Assembly (NCBI GenBank): GCA_003216355.1
Contig: QCIX01000008.1
Span: 1-55,582, forward strand
DNA: 55,582 nucleotides
Direction of reading: 5' to 3'
From: Prochlorococcus sp. AG-402-N23
Lineage (GTDB): Bacteria > Cyanobacteriota > Cyanobacteriia > PCC-6307 > Cyanobiaceae
Shown piece after piece: positions 1-9,454 of the stretch; within the stretch, counting starts at the first letter, position 1, and every line of letters starts with the position of its first letter. The notes beneath the pieces are model-generated. The model did no database searches and was not told where the DNA came from. It worked only from the letters and a program-made list of their open reading frames with translations. The translations under genes were made by a program, and so were the position numbers.

Positions 1-1361
1 ATTCCCCAATTAATTTCAGGATATGATTTGACTATTTCAGAAGCTTCCTGTGGCTCTTTAACTACCATCATTTTTATCACTGAAATGTAGTAATAAATAG
101 ATATAACTGAAGTTACTAAACCAACTATTACTAATAGATATTGATGATTTGCCCAACCTGCAAAGAACAAGTATATCTTTCCAAAAAATCCTAACATTGG
201 AGGTAAACCTCCAAGAGATAGAAGACAAAGGCTTAAGCCTAATGTAATTAGAGGATCTTTTTGGTAAAGTCCTGAGTAATCAAGAATTCTGTCAGAACCA
301 GTTCGTAGTGAGAAAAGTATTACACAAGAAAATGCACCCAAATTCATAAACAAATATGCAGCCAAATATAAAACAGCTGCTGATAAACCATCTTGTGTTC
401 CAGATACTATTCCAATCATTACAAATCCGGCTTGTCCAATAGAACTGTAGGCCAGCATCCTTTTCATTGAGGTTTGAGCTAGAGCTACAACATTTCCTAG
501 AGCCATGCTCAATATGGCCAAAATGGTAAATAAAAGTTTCCATTCTTCGTCAAAAGAAGAGAAAGTTGTGCTTAATATTCTTATCGCAAATGCAAAGCCC
601 GCTGTTTTTGAACCAACAGATAAAAAAGCTACTACAGGTGTAGGTGAACCCTCATATACATCAGGAGTCCATTGATGAAAGGGAACAGCAGCAATTTTAA
701 AGGCAACTGTTGATAAGACAAATACAAGAGCTAGTGAAGTAATAAAGGATGGCTTATTGATAATTTCTAAACCTATGGTCGATAAGTTTGTTGAACCACT
801 TAATCCATAAAGAAAAGAGGATCCATACAAATAGACCGCAGCAGCAGCTGATCCAATAAGGAGGTATTTTAAGGCCGCTTCTGAACTTCTTGGATCTCTC
901 TTGAGGTAACCAGAAAGTAAGTAACTTGCTACGGATAAAGTTTCCAGAGATATAAATACACTAATAAGGTCAGTAGATCCACACAAAAGCATTGCTCCAA
1001 GGGTGGCCGAAAGAACTATCGCAGCAAACTCGCCAATTGGGCTACCACTTTGTTCTGTATACCGCCAACTTATAAGTAAAGATACTAAGGTTGATAAAGA
1101 GATTATTGCTCTAAATGCTATTGCCAAATTATCTGAATTAAAGGACCCAAGGAATGCGCTTTCTACCGGATTACTCCATTGCAATGCCAAACTAACGAGA
1201 GAGCTGCCTATTGATAAATAACAAATTATTGGTGCCCATTTTGATGCAGTTTTTTCTCCAGCTAAATCTACAAGAAGTGTTCCAACAATGCCTAATAAAA
1301 TAAAAGCCTCTGGAATAATGGCTTGAGCATTTAAATTAATTGTAAAGATTTCGTTGGGCAC
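1..1361 (-). CDS. ndhB: NAD(P)H-quinone oxidoreductase subunit 2 (NDH-1), C-terminus off the left edge
   Basis: This is a membrane subunit of thylakoid NDH-1, which oxidises ferredoxin or NAD(P)H, reduces plastoquinone and pumps protons in respiration and cyclic electron flow. About 453 codons are visible, and the reading frame is still open at base 1. The protein is almost wholly hydrophobic, with many membrane helices and the proton-translocating antiporter-type core; [16 protein letters not shown] and [14 protein letters not shown] are typical of NdhB/NuoN. The start is taken as GTG at 1359-1361 ([10 protein letters not shown]), which matches the usual cyanobacterial N-terminus; no ATG fits. 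It is divergent from topA across about 175 bases. Identification is very secure; only the last residues are missing. Confidence 0.96.
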   Translation of the reverse strand, partial: MPNEIFTINLNAQAIIPEAFILLGIVGTLLVDLAGEKTASKWAPIICYLSIGSSLVSLALQWSNPVESAFLGSFNSDNLAIAFRAIISLSTLVSLLISWRYTEQSGSPIGEFAAIVLSATLGAMLLCGSTDLISVFISLETLSVASYLLSGYLKRDPRSSEAALKYLLIGSAAAAVYLYGSSFLYGLSGSTNLSTIGLEIINKPSFITSLALVFVLSTVAFKIAAVPFHQWTPDVYEGSPTPVVAFLSVGSKTAGFAFAIRILSTTFSSFDEEWKLLFTILAILSMALGNVVALAQTSMKRMLAYSSIGQAGFVMIGIVSGTQDGLSAAVLYLAAYLFMNLGAFSCVILFSLRTGSDRILDYSGLYQKDPLITLGLSLCLLSLGGLPPMLGFFGKIYLFFAGWANHQYLLVIVGLVTSVISIYYYISVIKMMVVKEPQEASEIVKSYPEINWG

Positions 1362-1536
1362 TTTATTAAATTGGATTAAATTAGATGTTTGATTGTAAGG
1401 GTCTAAGAGTTAATCTTAACTTGATTATAATTTGTGGGTATGATTTTTGAAATTTTAAGAAGAAGTTACTTGAAAAAGCTTCAAATAATCATAATATGCC
1501 CTAACTGAACAAAAACACCAATTTTTGAAATAAACC

Positions 1537-4143
1537 TTGGATCACACACTTGTTATTGTTGAAAGTCCCACCAAAGCTAAAACTATAAGAAAGTTTTTGC
1601 CTTCTAATTATGAAGTTCTCGCTTCAATGGGACACGTAAGAGATCTTCCAAAAGGAGCTGCTGAAATACCAGCTGCGGTTAAAAAGGAAAAATGGTCAAG
1701 GATAGGAGTTAATACAACAGAAGATTTTGAACCACTTTATATAGTTCCAAAAGATAAGAAAAAGGTTGTTAAAGAGTTGAGAGATGCATTGAAAGGTGCA
1801 ACCCAGCTATTACTGGCAACTGATGAAGATAGAGAGGGAGAGAGTATTAGTTGGCATCTCCTGCAAATACTTAAGCCTAAAATACCAACTAAGAGAATGG
1901 TTTTTCATGAAATTACAAAAAAGGCAATTAATAAAGCTTTAGACCAAACTAGAGAAATTGATATGGAACTTGTTCAGGCTCAAGAAACAAGAAGAATCTT
2001 GGACAGGCTTTTTGGATATGAATTATCTCCTTTACTTTGGAAGAAGGTAGCCCCCCGATTGTCTGCTGGTCGTGTTCAATCAGTTTCAGTAAGGCTTCTT
2101 GTTAGGAGAGAGAGAGAAAGAAGATCCTTTAAAAAAGCTAGTTACTGGGGTATTAAAGCTTCCCTCGTAAAAGATAATGTTACTTTCGAAACTAAATTAT
2201 TCAGTTTAAACGGTCAAAGAATTTCTAATGGTTCCGATTTCGATGAACAGACCGGCAAATTAAAACAAGGAAATAAATCTTTAATAATTGGAGAAGAAAA
2301 AGTAAATGATTTATTGAAGACTTTTTCCTCAGAGGATTGGTTAGTCTCAAAAATCGAAAAAAAACCTTCCTCTCGTAAGCCAGTCCCTCCATTCACAACT
2401 AGCACATTACAACAAGAAGCAAACAGGAAGCTTCGTTTGTCTGCCAGAGAAACTATGAGATGTGCACAAGGGCTATATGAGAGAGGTTTCATAACATATA
2501 TGAGGACTGATTCAGTTCATCTTTCCGAACAAGCCACAAGAGCTGCTAGAGAATGTGTCAGTTCTATGTATGGAAAAGAATATTTATCTAACTCACCAAG
2601 ACAATTTAATTCAACTGCAAGAAATGCTCAAGAAGCACACGAAGCTATTAGGCCTGCAGGTGAGGTATTTAAAACACCAAAGGAAACTAGTCTAACTGGT
2701 AGAGACTTATCTCTTTACGATTTAATTTGGAAAAGAACTGTAGCTAGTCAAATGGCGGAAGCTAGGCTAACAATGATTAATGCTGAAATTAGCGTGGGGG
2801 ATGGATTATTTAAATCGAGCGGTAAAAGTATTGATTTCGCAGGATTCTTCAGAGCTTATGTAGAGGGAAGTGATGACCCAAGTTCATCCCTTGAACAACA
2901 AGAAATTATTCTCCCAAACTTAACAATTGGAACATGTCTTGAGGTTACTAATAAGGAATCTACTTTTCATGAAACTAAACCTCCTGCAAGATATACAGAG
3001 GCTGCATTAGTTAAAGTACTTGAAAAAGAAGGGATTGGAAGACCTTCTACCTATGCAAGCATTATTGGGACAATAGTGGATAGAGGTTATGCGAATATAT
3101 CTTCCAATACTTTGGCTCCAACGTTTACAGCTTTTGCTGTTACTGCTCTATTAGAAGAACATTTTCCTGATCTGGTTGATACTACATTTACTGCAAAAAT
3201 GGAATCTTCATTGGATGAAATTTCTTCAGGTAATCTTGAGTGGCTACCATACCTCGAAACTTTCTATAAAGGTAAAAATGGTTTGGAGGTAAAAGTTCAG
3301 AAAACAGAGGGTGATATTGATGGTAAAGCTTATAGACAAGTTGATTTCGAAGACCTTCCTTGCGTAGTCAGAATAGGATCTAACGGACCTTGGCTTGAGG
3401 GTACAAAAATTGATGAATCTGGTAATGAAATTCAGGCGAAAGGTAATCTTCCAATGGATATTACTCCTGGAGATTTAGACATAAAGCAAGTTGATCAAAT
3501 TTTAAGTGGCCCATCCGATCTAGGAACTGATCCAAAAACTGGGGAAAAAGTCTTTTTAAGATTTGGCCCTTATGGACCTTACGTACAATTGGGAAATAAT
3601 GATCAAGATAAAGCTAAACCAAGAAGAGCTTCATTACCCAAAGAGATGAAAACTGATGATCTAACTCTTGATGAGGCTCTTGTACTTTTAAGTTTACCTA
3701 GATTGTTAGGAGTTCATCCTGAAGGAGGAGTTATTGAGGCTGATAGAGGAAGATTTGGCCCTTATATCAAATGGATTAAAAATGAGAATGAATCTGAAAA
3801 TAGATCCTTAAAGAAAGAGGATGATGTTTTTACAGTTGATATAAAACGAGCATTAGAAATTCTTGCGATGCCAAAAATGGGTAGAGGTGGTCAAGAGGTA
3901 CTTAAAGACTTTGGAAAACCGAAAGAATTTAAAGAAAAAATCCAAATATTAAATGGAAGATATGGGGTCTATTTAAAATGTGGCAAAACTAATGTTTCTC
4001 TTGCAAAAGATACTGACTTAGAAAAATTTACCATAGATGATGCTGTCTCTCTTTTAGAAGAAAAACTAAAAGATAAGAAAGGCTCTACTTCAAAAAACAA
4101 GAAGATAAGTAATAAAAAAATTAACAGGAAAACGAAAAGTTAG
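1537..4143 (+). CDS. topA: DNA topoisomerase I (type IA)
   Basis: The enzyme relaxes negatively supercoiled DNA through a transient 5'-phosphotyrosine break. The 868-residue protein begins with a Toprim domain (IVESPTKA near residue 7; acidic triad in DEDREGE at D96, D98, E100). The active-site tyrosine is Tyr321 in FITYMRTDS. The C-terminus has no Cys4 zinc fingers. Instead it carries repeated RFGPYGPYV / RGRFGPYIK / GRYGVYLK units, the topoisomerase C-terminal repeat common in cyanobacteria, and ends in a lysine-rich tail. The start is TTG at 1537: an in-frame stop lies two codons upstream, so this is the first possible start, and the family motif follows at once. It leads a rightward run of five closely spaced genes. 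Confidence 0.97.
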   Translation: MDHTLVIVESPTKAKTIRKFLPSNYEVLASMGHVRDLPKGAAEIPAAVKKEKWSRIGVNTTEDFEPLYIVPKDKKKVVKELRDALKGATQLLLATDEDREGESISWHLLQILKPKIPTKRMVFHEITKKAINKALDQTREIDMELVQAQETRRILDRLFGYELSPLLWKKVAPRLSAGRVQSVSVRLLVRRERERRSFKKASYWGIKASLVKDNVTFETKLFSLNGQRISNGSDFDEQTGKLKQGNKSLIIGEEKVNDLLKTFSSEDWLVSKIEKKPSSRKPVPPFTTSTLQQEANRKLRLSARETMRCAQGLYERGFITYMRTDSVHLSEQATRAARECVSSMYGKEYLSNSPRQFNSTARNAQEAHEAIRPAGEVFKTPKETSLTGRDLSLYDLIWKRTVASQMAEARLTMINAEISVGDGLFKSSGKSIDFAGFFRAYVEGSDDPSSSLEQQEIILPNLTIGTCLEVTNKESTFHETKPPARYTEAALVKVLEKEGIGRPSTYASIIGTIVDRGYANISSNTLAPTFTAFAVTALLEEHFPDLVDTTFTAKMESSLDEISSGNLEWLPYLETFYKGKNGLEVKVQKTEGDIDGKAYRQVDFEDLPCVVRIGSNGPWLEGTKIDESGNEIQAKGNLPMDITPGDLDIKQVDQILSGPSDLGTDPKTGEKVFLRFGPYGPYVQLGNNDQDKAKPRRASLPKEMKTDDLTLDEALVLLSLPRLLGVHPEGGVIEADRGRFGPYIKWIKNENESENRSLKKEDDVFTVDIKRALEILAMPKMGRGGQEVLKDFGKPKEFKEKIQILNGRYGVYLKCGKTNVSLAKDTDLEKFTIDDAVSLLEEKLKDKKGSTSKNKKISNKKINRKTKS

Positions 4144-4151
4144 AAAAAAAT

Positions 4152-4721
4152 ATGATTTTTAAAAAAGGATATTTTTTATTAATTTTTTTAATTTTCTTAC
4201 AATCATGCTCTGGCGGGAGGATTGGAAATTTTCTTGAAAGTAGTTTTAATGATTTAGAAAGAAAAAGCAAAGATGAAAATTTACAAAATAATTTTGTAAA
4301 TAAAAAAATATTAGTAAAAGACAACAAAGAGATTAATGATAAAAAACGAAAAATAAAGAAAGTAGAAAAGCCAAAAAATCTTTCAGAAAATAAAAAAATA
4401 TTAGTAAAAGACAACAAAGAGATTAATGATAAAAAACGAAAAATAAAGAAAGTAGAAAAGCCAAAAAATTTTATCGAAAATAAAAAGGATATAAATTCAG
4501 AAAAAATACCAAAACAAAAAAATAACGAATTTAAGAAGCCTACAAAAAAAAGAAAAATTGAGCTTCAATCTTACAAAATAATATTCATTTTAAAAGATGT
4601 AGATCCAAAAGATCCCACTGAAGAGTTAAGTTCCATATTGAGTAATTCTGAGGTAAATTTTGAAATAGAAAAGATTGAACGTATCTTAGATTCAAAAAAT
4701 AAAAAAATGAATAAAAATTAA
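4152..4721 (+). CDS. Small lysine-rich lipoprotein with an internal tandem duplication
   Basis: I do not recognise a family. The 189-residue product starts with a hydrophobic segment (MIFKKGYFLLIFLIFL) followed by LQSC, a good lipobox with Cys19 as the probable lipidated residue, so export and membrane anchoring are inferred. The rest is very rich in Lys, Asn, Glu and Asp and is probably disordered. A 30-residue unit beginning NKKILVKDNKEINDKKRK is present twice and is identical at the DNA level over 82 bases. The C-terminal portion (QSYKIIFILKDVDPKDPTEEL) looks more structured and may be the conserved part. The gene starts 8 bases after topA and precedes the DUF2232 gene by 20 bases, so co-transcription is likely. 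Confidence 0.75.
   Translation: MIFKKGYFLLIFLIFLQSCSGGRIGNFLESSFNDLERKSKDENLQNNFVNKKILVKDNKEINDKKRKIKKVEKPKNLSENKKILVKDNKEINDKKRKIKKVEKPKNFIENKKDINSEKIPKQKNNEFKKPTKKRKIELQSYKIIFILKDVDPKDPTEELSSILSNSEVNFEIEKIERILDSKNKKMNKN
4298..4469 (+). repeat. 82-bp perfect direct repeat, 90-bp period
   Basis: Bases 4298-4379 recur identically at 4388-4469. The 8-base spacer gives a 90-base, in-frame period of 30 codons. The repeat lies inside the lipoprotein gene at 4152-4721. Perfect identity between the copies, including third codon positions, indicates a recent duplication by slippage or unequal recombination. Confidence 0.95.
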
Positions 4722-4741
4722 TTAAAAATGTTCAACAAAAA

Positions 4742-5380
4742 ATGAAAATAACAACAAAAACTGAAGCATTAAATATTGTCGAGACCTCTTATTTAGCATC
4801 TCTTTCGTCTTTATTATGGGTTGCATTATATTATTTACCAATTGGAGGAGCTTTATTAAGATTGATTTTACCCCTCCCAATGATACTGTTGCACTTGAGA
4901 AGAGGAACTAAAACTGCATTGGAAGGACTTCTAATACAATTTCTACTTTTATTCATAATTATGGGTCCTGTTAGAGGAACTTTATTTTTATTTCCTTATG
5001 GAATCTTGGCTTTTTGGTTGGGCTGGTGTTGGTTTAGAGAAAAAAGTTGGAGATTTAGTCTAACTGTAGGAGTCTTTATTGGAACCCTTGGCTTTTTCGT
5101 ACGAGTAATAGCATTATCTACGTTGGTTGGTGATAATCTTTGGGTGTTAATTACTAGAGCAAGTTATGGTTTACTAGAAAAATTCATTGGATTATTAAAT
5201 TTACCTTTTTCCCCCTCAATTTTAAGTATCCAATTAGGTGCAATTTTTTTAATAATTTTTCAAGAAATAGTTTATGTCTTAACGGTACATGTAGTTGCAT
5301 ATTCTCTGTTTCCAAGATTTAAATTAAATATCCCAGATCCTCCAAGATTATTAAATGGCTTAGTTGATTTAAATAATTAA
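4742..5380 (+). CDS. DUF2232 family integral membrane protein
   Basis: This is a 212-residue, highly hydrophobic protein with about five to six membrane helices and few charged residues. Its pattern (SYLASLSSLLWVALYYLPIGGALLRLILPLPMILLHLRRG near the N-terminus, then FPYGILAFWLGW) fits DUF2232/YybS-like membrane proteins, some of which resemble transporter S components. Function is unknown. It is 20 bases downstream of the lipoprotein gene and 10 bases upstream of the CobT-like gene, so these are probably one transcript. A link to cobalamin-related chemistry is only suggested by position. Confidence 0.75.
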   Translation: MKITTKTEALNIVETSYLASLSSLLWVALYYLPIGGALLRLILPLPMILLHLRRGTKTALEGLLIQFLLLFIIMGPVRGTLFLFPYGILAFWLGWCWFREKSWRFSLTVGVFIGTLGFFVRVIALSTLVGDNLWVLITRASYGLLEKFIGLLNLPFSPSILSIQLGAIFLIIFQEIVYVLTVHVVAYSLFPRFKLNIPDPPRLLNGLVDLNN

Positions 5381-5390
5381 AAAAGTAAAA

Positions 5391-6548
5391 ATGTATAGTA
5401 CAGAATTAGGTATAAATTTTTTTGGAAATGAATCCAACAAAAAAAGACAATTTAATAAGATAGAAATACTAAAAAGGAATATTAAAAATTTAAAAATATT
5501 TCTTGTAATTGCAGGCACTAATACTTCTCAAATTCCAGGTATTTCCGCTGCAGGTATTAGTGCAAAATCAAGGAGAACAACTGCGCTCGCAGATGCCGAA
5601 TTTTTGCTTGAGGGTGCTTCAAAAGATCATAAATATAAATTGCCTCTTCTCAATGCAGGAGTAACTCCTGCCCTAATCAGTCATGTTTGTTCAAAGCTTA
5701 TAAATATTTATCCAGTTATTGTTCCTCTGGGAATAGGAGCAAAGCCTTATTTTAATCATTTGGTTGTAGAAGATAGAGATATGGGCCCATCAAATTGTCT
5801 TACTACTGGTAAATCGATGACTAAAGAGAGAGTTTTAAATCTCTTTGAAAAAGGTCTTGCGATAGGAAAATCCTTAAAACAATCAGTTTTAATTTCTGAA
5901 TCTGTACCGGGTGGCACCACAACTGCTCAGGCAGTAATGGAAGCTTTTGGGTTGCAGGTGTCTAATTTAGTTGGGAGTAGTTTATTTAAAGCTCCAAGAG
6001 AACTGAGAAGACAAGTAGTTAAAAGAGGACTTTTCAATGCAAATTTCAAGGCTGATTTCGACTCTTTTGATGTTGTCGCGGCGGTAGGTGATCCTTTCCA
6101 AGCTTTTTCAATGGGTTTATTAATTGGTGCAAGGTTAGCAAAACAACCTGTAATATTGTCTGGCGGAAGTCAGATGTTAGCAGTCATTTTGCTTGTACTA
6201 GAATTATTAGATGAAAAAAATAAAGATGAATTTATTGAAGATGTTTTTATTGCGACAACTGGGTGGCTTGTGAAAGATAATTCTCTAAATGATTTAGTAA
6301 ATCTAATTAATGAAAAATATGATGTCAAATTATTAGGTTTAGCAAGTCCTTTAAATTTCGAATCTTCAAAATACAAAGAATTGAGGGATTATGAATTAGG
6401 TCATGTAAAAGAAGGTGTAGGTGCTGGTGGAATATCATTGCTTGCTTTCTTAGATGGATTCAAAAATGAAGAAATAGTTTCATTGTGTCAAGAAAATCTG
6501 GAAATGATGAAGGGGCTAGGTCAAATTTCTTTAGAGAAGGATTGCTGA
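5391..6548 (+). CDS. CobT-like nicotinate-nucleotide phosphoribosyltransferase family protein (UPF0284)
   Basis: The 385-residue protein belongs to the UPF0284/TIGR00303 branch related to CobT, the enzyme that transfers phosphoribose from nicotinate mononucleotide to a lower-ligand base of cobamides. Visible signs are AGTNTSQIPGISAAGISAKSR near residue 42, the glycine-rich SVPGGTTTAQAVMEAFG, AAVGDPFQAFSMGLL, and a C-terminal KEGVGAGG. In cyanobacteria that make pseudocobalamin this protein is a candidate for nucleotide-loop assembly, but the reaction is not proven from sequence. Its stop codon is followed directly by the start of the next gene with no spacer. Confidence 0.85.
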   Translation: MYSTELGINFFGNESNKKRQFNKIEILKRNIKNLKIFLVIAGTNTSQIPGISAAGISAKSRRTTALADAEFLLEGASKDHKYKLPLLNAGVTPALISHVCSKLINIYPVIVPLGIGAKPYFNHLVVEDRDMGPSNCLTTGKSMTKERVLNLFEKGLAIGKSLKQSVLISESVPGGTTTAQAVMEAFGLQVSNLVGSSLFKAPRELRRQVVKRGLFNANFKADFDSFDVVAAVGDPFQAFSMGLLIGARLAKQPVILSGGSQMLAVILLVLELLDEKNKDEFIEDVFIATTGWLVKDNSLNDLVNLINEKYDVKLLGLASPLNFESSKYKELRDYELGHVKEGVGAGGISLLAFLDGFKNEEIVSLCQENLEMMKGLGQISLEKDC

Positions 6549-7547
6549 ATGTTTTCAAAATTTGCAACCAGAAGAGAATTTTTAAATTGTGGAAAGCTTT
6601 CGCTTTTATTTTTCTTAAACTCTTGCAGTAATATTCCTAATAAAGTAAAAATTGCATTACAAAATTCTTTTTATCCAGAATCTTTTAAAGATACGATTCC
6701 AAAAGATTGGAAGCAGGAAAAAATTAATTTTGAAAATATTCGGCTACAAAAAAATAGAAACACAATTTTCAATTCTGACTTTACTTTAATAAATGATGGA
6801 TGGATTTCTAGTATAGATTTTTCAGAATTTGAAAAAATAAATGAATATGCACTGTTCGAAAATTTGGATAAGAGATCGATAGATTTTTTGGGAAGTTTTA
6901 ATCAAAATCAGAGAGGTAAATTATTTCCTATTGGGGTAGTACCCTATACAATTATCATTAAAAATAATAAAGACTTAATAAATTCAGCCAGAACATCTTG
7001 GGATTTTCTTCTTTCTAAAAAATTAACTGGAAAAATTATTTTTCCACAAAGTCCCAGAATAATATTGTCAATTGCTAAAAAAATTAATACATCTAATTCT
7101 TTAAAAAAACTCAAAAGCCAAGCAATGATATTTGATGATAAAAATATTCTCAATTGGTTGATTAATTCTGATGCTTGTGTCGCAATAGTTCCTTATAGTC
7201 TTTGTTCAAAATATTTAAAAATAGATCCAAGGCTTTCTTTAGTTTTTCCAAGCAAAGGCGTACCTTTGATGTGGCATTTTCTACTTAGTCGATCAAATCT
7301 AAATAATGCAATATTAATTAAATGGATTAAATCTTTAGAAAATAAATCAATAGTAGATAAATTAGAAAGCCAGGGTTGGTATCTTCCATTCAATAGTGAT
7401 TCTTTGCAAAGTAAATATAAATCTGAAATGTTCCCCACCTCAGGACCTTCAGAGAAATGTTGGCAAAATAGTTGGTCTTTCCCTGTCTTAACAAATGAAC
7501 AAAAAATTAATCTTAAAAATATCTGGAATGAGTCCTTATCCCCATAA
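6549..7547 (+). CDS. Putative solute-binding-protein-like lipoprotein
   Basis: This is a 332-residue exported protein. The N-terminus has an Arg-Arg (ATRREFLNCGKLS), a hydrophobic stretch and FLNSCS, so it is either a lipoprotein (Cys near residue 26) or a Tat-type substrate. The body (YTIIIKNNKDLINSARTSWDFLL, GKIIFPQSPRIILSIAKKI, ACVAIVPYS, SQGWYLPFN) has the rhythm of type-II extracellular solute-binding proteins of the PotD/Fe3+ class. No transporter partner is adjacent, so the ligand is unknown; the lone permease at 49242-50780 is one possible partner, but that is a guess. The last 12 bases overlap the convergent aldo/keto reductase gene. Confidence 0.65.
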   Translation: MFSKFATRREFLNCGKLSLLFFLNSCSNIPNKVKIALQNSFYPESFKDTIPKDWKQEKINFENIRLQKNRNTIFNSDFTLINDGWISSIDFSEFEKINEYALFENLDKRSIDFLGSFNQNQRGKLFPIGVVPYTIIIKNNKDLINSARTSWDFLLSKKLTGKIIFPQSPRIILSIAKKINTSNSLKKLKSQAMIFDDKNILNWLINSDACVAIVPYSLCSKYLKIDPRLSLVFPSKGVPLMWHFLLSRSNLNNAILIKWIKSLENKSIVDKLESQGWYLPFNSDSLQSKYKSEMFPTSGPSEKCWQNSWSFPVLTNEQKINLKNIWNESLSP

Positions 7548-8678
7548 TCTTTTTGTAGGGTTTTCAATTAATAAGTTATGAGTTTCCTTTAATAAATTTG
7601 GTATATCTAATTTACTAGGACATCTTGGAACACATTCATTACATTCTTGACAAAATGAGGAATTTTTTTCTTCCCACCAGTGGCCAGCTTTTCCTATTAA
7701 ATTGTATCTTTCTTTTGAAAATTCTAATTGGCCATAACCAATAGATATATTTCTTAAACGAAGTATTTCTGGAATAGGCACTTCATTTGGACATGGAAGA
7801 CAAGATCTACATTGTTCACATTTGGTGGAGTTTAATCTTTTATTAGAAACTTCCTCAATTTTATTCAGGGCGCTTTTTTCAAGTTTTGTAAGCTTCTCGA
7901 ATGAGTTTCTAAGTTTATGCGCAAATTCAAAATCTTTTTTGTTTGTAGCCCCCAAGGATAAAGTTGTAATGCCTTTTGCCAGCAGAAATCGATACGCTAA
8001 TTCTAATGGATGAAAAGGCTTAGAGGCCTCTATCAAAATATCACTTGGAGAATACAATCTACCGCCTTTATCAGCAGGTGATATTGCTAAAACTCCCATA
8101 CCTTTTTTTATAGCTTCCTCTGCTAAAGCAATCTTAGATTGATCTAAATAATGTAAATGTAGACTACAAAAAGTAAAAACTTCACAGTTAATTGCATCTT
8201 TAATTAGTGAATAACTTCCGTGAGAACTAAACCCAACTTGATCAACTAGTTCCTTCTCAAGTATCCAAGATATGAATTTCTTACCCTCTCCAGCAAGAAC
8301 CCAATCTAAATGTTGTTTTAAGTTGAGTCCGTGAATTGCAAGATTATTAATTTTCTCGCGATTTAAATTTTTAAGAGACTTTTTAAAATTGTTTTTTAAA
8401 AAGTCAAAATCACCCTTTGGTAAAACTTTGGAAGTAATCACCCAATTCTTTTCTTTTATATTCTCTTCTATTGCTAATTTTTTTATTGAATTTCCAATAA
8501 GTGATTCAGCATCACCATAAGAGGGCGCTGTTTCTATGTGGTTAATTCCTACATAATATGCATTTTTTATTATGCTATTCATTTTTTCGAGACTTTCAGT
8601 TGCTCGCATTGTCCCTAAAGTGAATAAGCTCACTTTCGCCCCTCTACCAAATGATCTTTTTTGTGAATTAATAATCAT
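7536..8678 (-). CDS. Aldo/keto reductase with C-terminal 4Fe-4S ferredoxin domain
   Basis: This is a 380-residue oxidoreductase of the COG1453 type. Residues about 1-290 form the aldo/keto reductase barrel: INHIETAPSYGDAE holds the Tyr of the tetrad, TSKVLP the Lys and NLAIHGLNL the His. The usual catalytic Asp appears as Glu in IETA. Residues about 290-375 carry two Cys clusters, CEQCRSCLPCPNEVP and CQECNECVPRCPSKLDIP, as in dicluster ferredoxins. A role passing electrons between NAD(P)H and an Fe-S carrier is inferred; the substrate is unknown. It is convergent with the solute-binding-like gene and overlaps it by 12 bases. Confidence 0.88.
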   Translation of the reverse strand: MIINSQKRSFGRGAKVSLFTLGTMRATESLEKMNSIIKNAYYVGINHIETAPSYGDAESLIGNSIKKLAIEENIKEKNWVITSKVLPKGDFDFLKNNFKKSLKNLNREKINNLAIHGLNLKQHLDWVLAGEGKKFISWILEKELVDQVGFSSHGSYSLIKDAINCEVFTFCSLHLHYLDQSKIALAEEAIKKGMGVLAISPADKGGRLYSPSDILIEASKPFHPLELAYRFLLAKGITTLSLGATNKKDFEFAHKLRNSFEKLTKLEKSALNKIEEVSNKRLNSTKCEQCRSCLPCPNEVPIPEILRLRNISIGYGQLEFSKERYNLIGKAGHWWEEKNSSFCQECNECVPRCPSKLDIPNLLKETHNLLIENPTKRLWG

Positions 8679-8790
8679 CTAAATATGATCAATTTCTTTT
8701 TATTTATTCTTTAATTTATTTATAGTTGAAAATCATTTAAAGTAAATTAAAGTAAATACAAAATTTTGCAAAAATATTTTTCTTAAATCT

Positions 8791-9444
8791 ATGTTTACAG
8801 GAATAATTCAATCAGTTGGAAAACTAAGACAAGAAAAAAATATTTTAGAAATTGAAATTCTAGATAATTTATTTGATATGGCAATCGGTGACAGCATAGC
8901 TGTTGATGGAATTTGTTTGACAGTTAAAGAGATTTTTCAAAATAAATTTACTGTTGATGTTAGTGAGGAGACATTAAAAAAAACAACTTTAGGAGTAAAG
9001 TCGAACCTGAATCAGATTGTTAATTTGGAGCCCGCTCTTAGAGTGTCTGACCGTCTAGGAGGACATATAGTCAGTGGACATGTTGATGGCCTTGGAACAG
9101 TTGAGAATATAGAAAAATTAGAGAAATCATGGCTTTTATCTATAAAGTGGAAAAATAATAATTTTTCGAAATATGTAGTTAATAAAGGCAGTATTTGTGT
9201 CAATGGTATAAGTCTTACAATTGCAAAATATGTGCAGGAAGGAGCAATATTTACTATTGCGATAATTCCTCATACTTGGCATAACACAAATCTGAATAAA
9301 TTAAATGTCGGGGACAGCGTAAACCTTGAGGCAGATGCACTAATTAAATATGTAGAGAAATTACTTTTATTTAATAAGAATAATAATAAAGATTTATCTT
9401 CAAATAATATTTCTTCGGAATGGCTTAAAGAAAACGGTTGGTAA
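8791..9444 (+). CDS. ribE: Riboflavin synthase, alpha subunit
   Basis: The enzyme dismutates two molecules of 6,7-dimethyl-8-ribityllumazine to give riboflavin. The 217-residue protein starts with the signature MFTGIIQSVG and consists of two lumazine-binding repeats: the first has GDSIAVDGICLTV and the second KGSICVNGISLTI. RVSDRLGGHIVSGHVDG lies between them and the active-site region is near HTWHNTNL. Length is normal for the family. It starts 112 bases from the divergent aldo/keto reductase gene. I see no FMN riboswitch upstream. It is convergent with the cyAbrB gene. Confidence 0.95.
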   Translation: MFTGIIQSVGKLRQEKNILEIEILDNLFDMAIGDSIAVDGICLTVKEIFQNKFTVDVSEETLKKTTLGVKSNLNQIVNLEPALRVSDRLGGHIVSGHVDGLGTVENIEKLEKSWLLSIKWKNNNFSKYVVNKGSICVNGISLTIAKYVQEGAIFTIAIIPHTWHNTNLNKLNVGDSVNLEADALIKYVEKLLLFNKNNNKDLSSNNISSEWLKENGW

Positions 9445-9454
9445 AATATATTTT

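Noticed and set aside
292..543. 83-codon leftward frame
   Set aside because: It lies inside ndhB in another frame, and its Cys/Trp/Phe-rich translation resembles no protein.
1003..1221. 72-codon rightward frame
   Set aside because: It is antisense to ndhB, which is unambiguous over this stretch.
4121..4417. 98-codon leftward frame with Phe/Leu/Ser repeats
   Set aside because: It is the antisense shadow of the Lys-rich lipoprotein gene and its internal repeat; poly-Phe/Leu arises from poly-Lys codons.
8679..8790. Possible FMN riboswitch before ribE
   Set aside because: The gap is 112 AT-rich bases without the conserved RFN motifs or paired arms.
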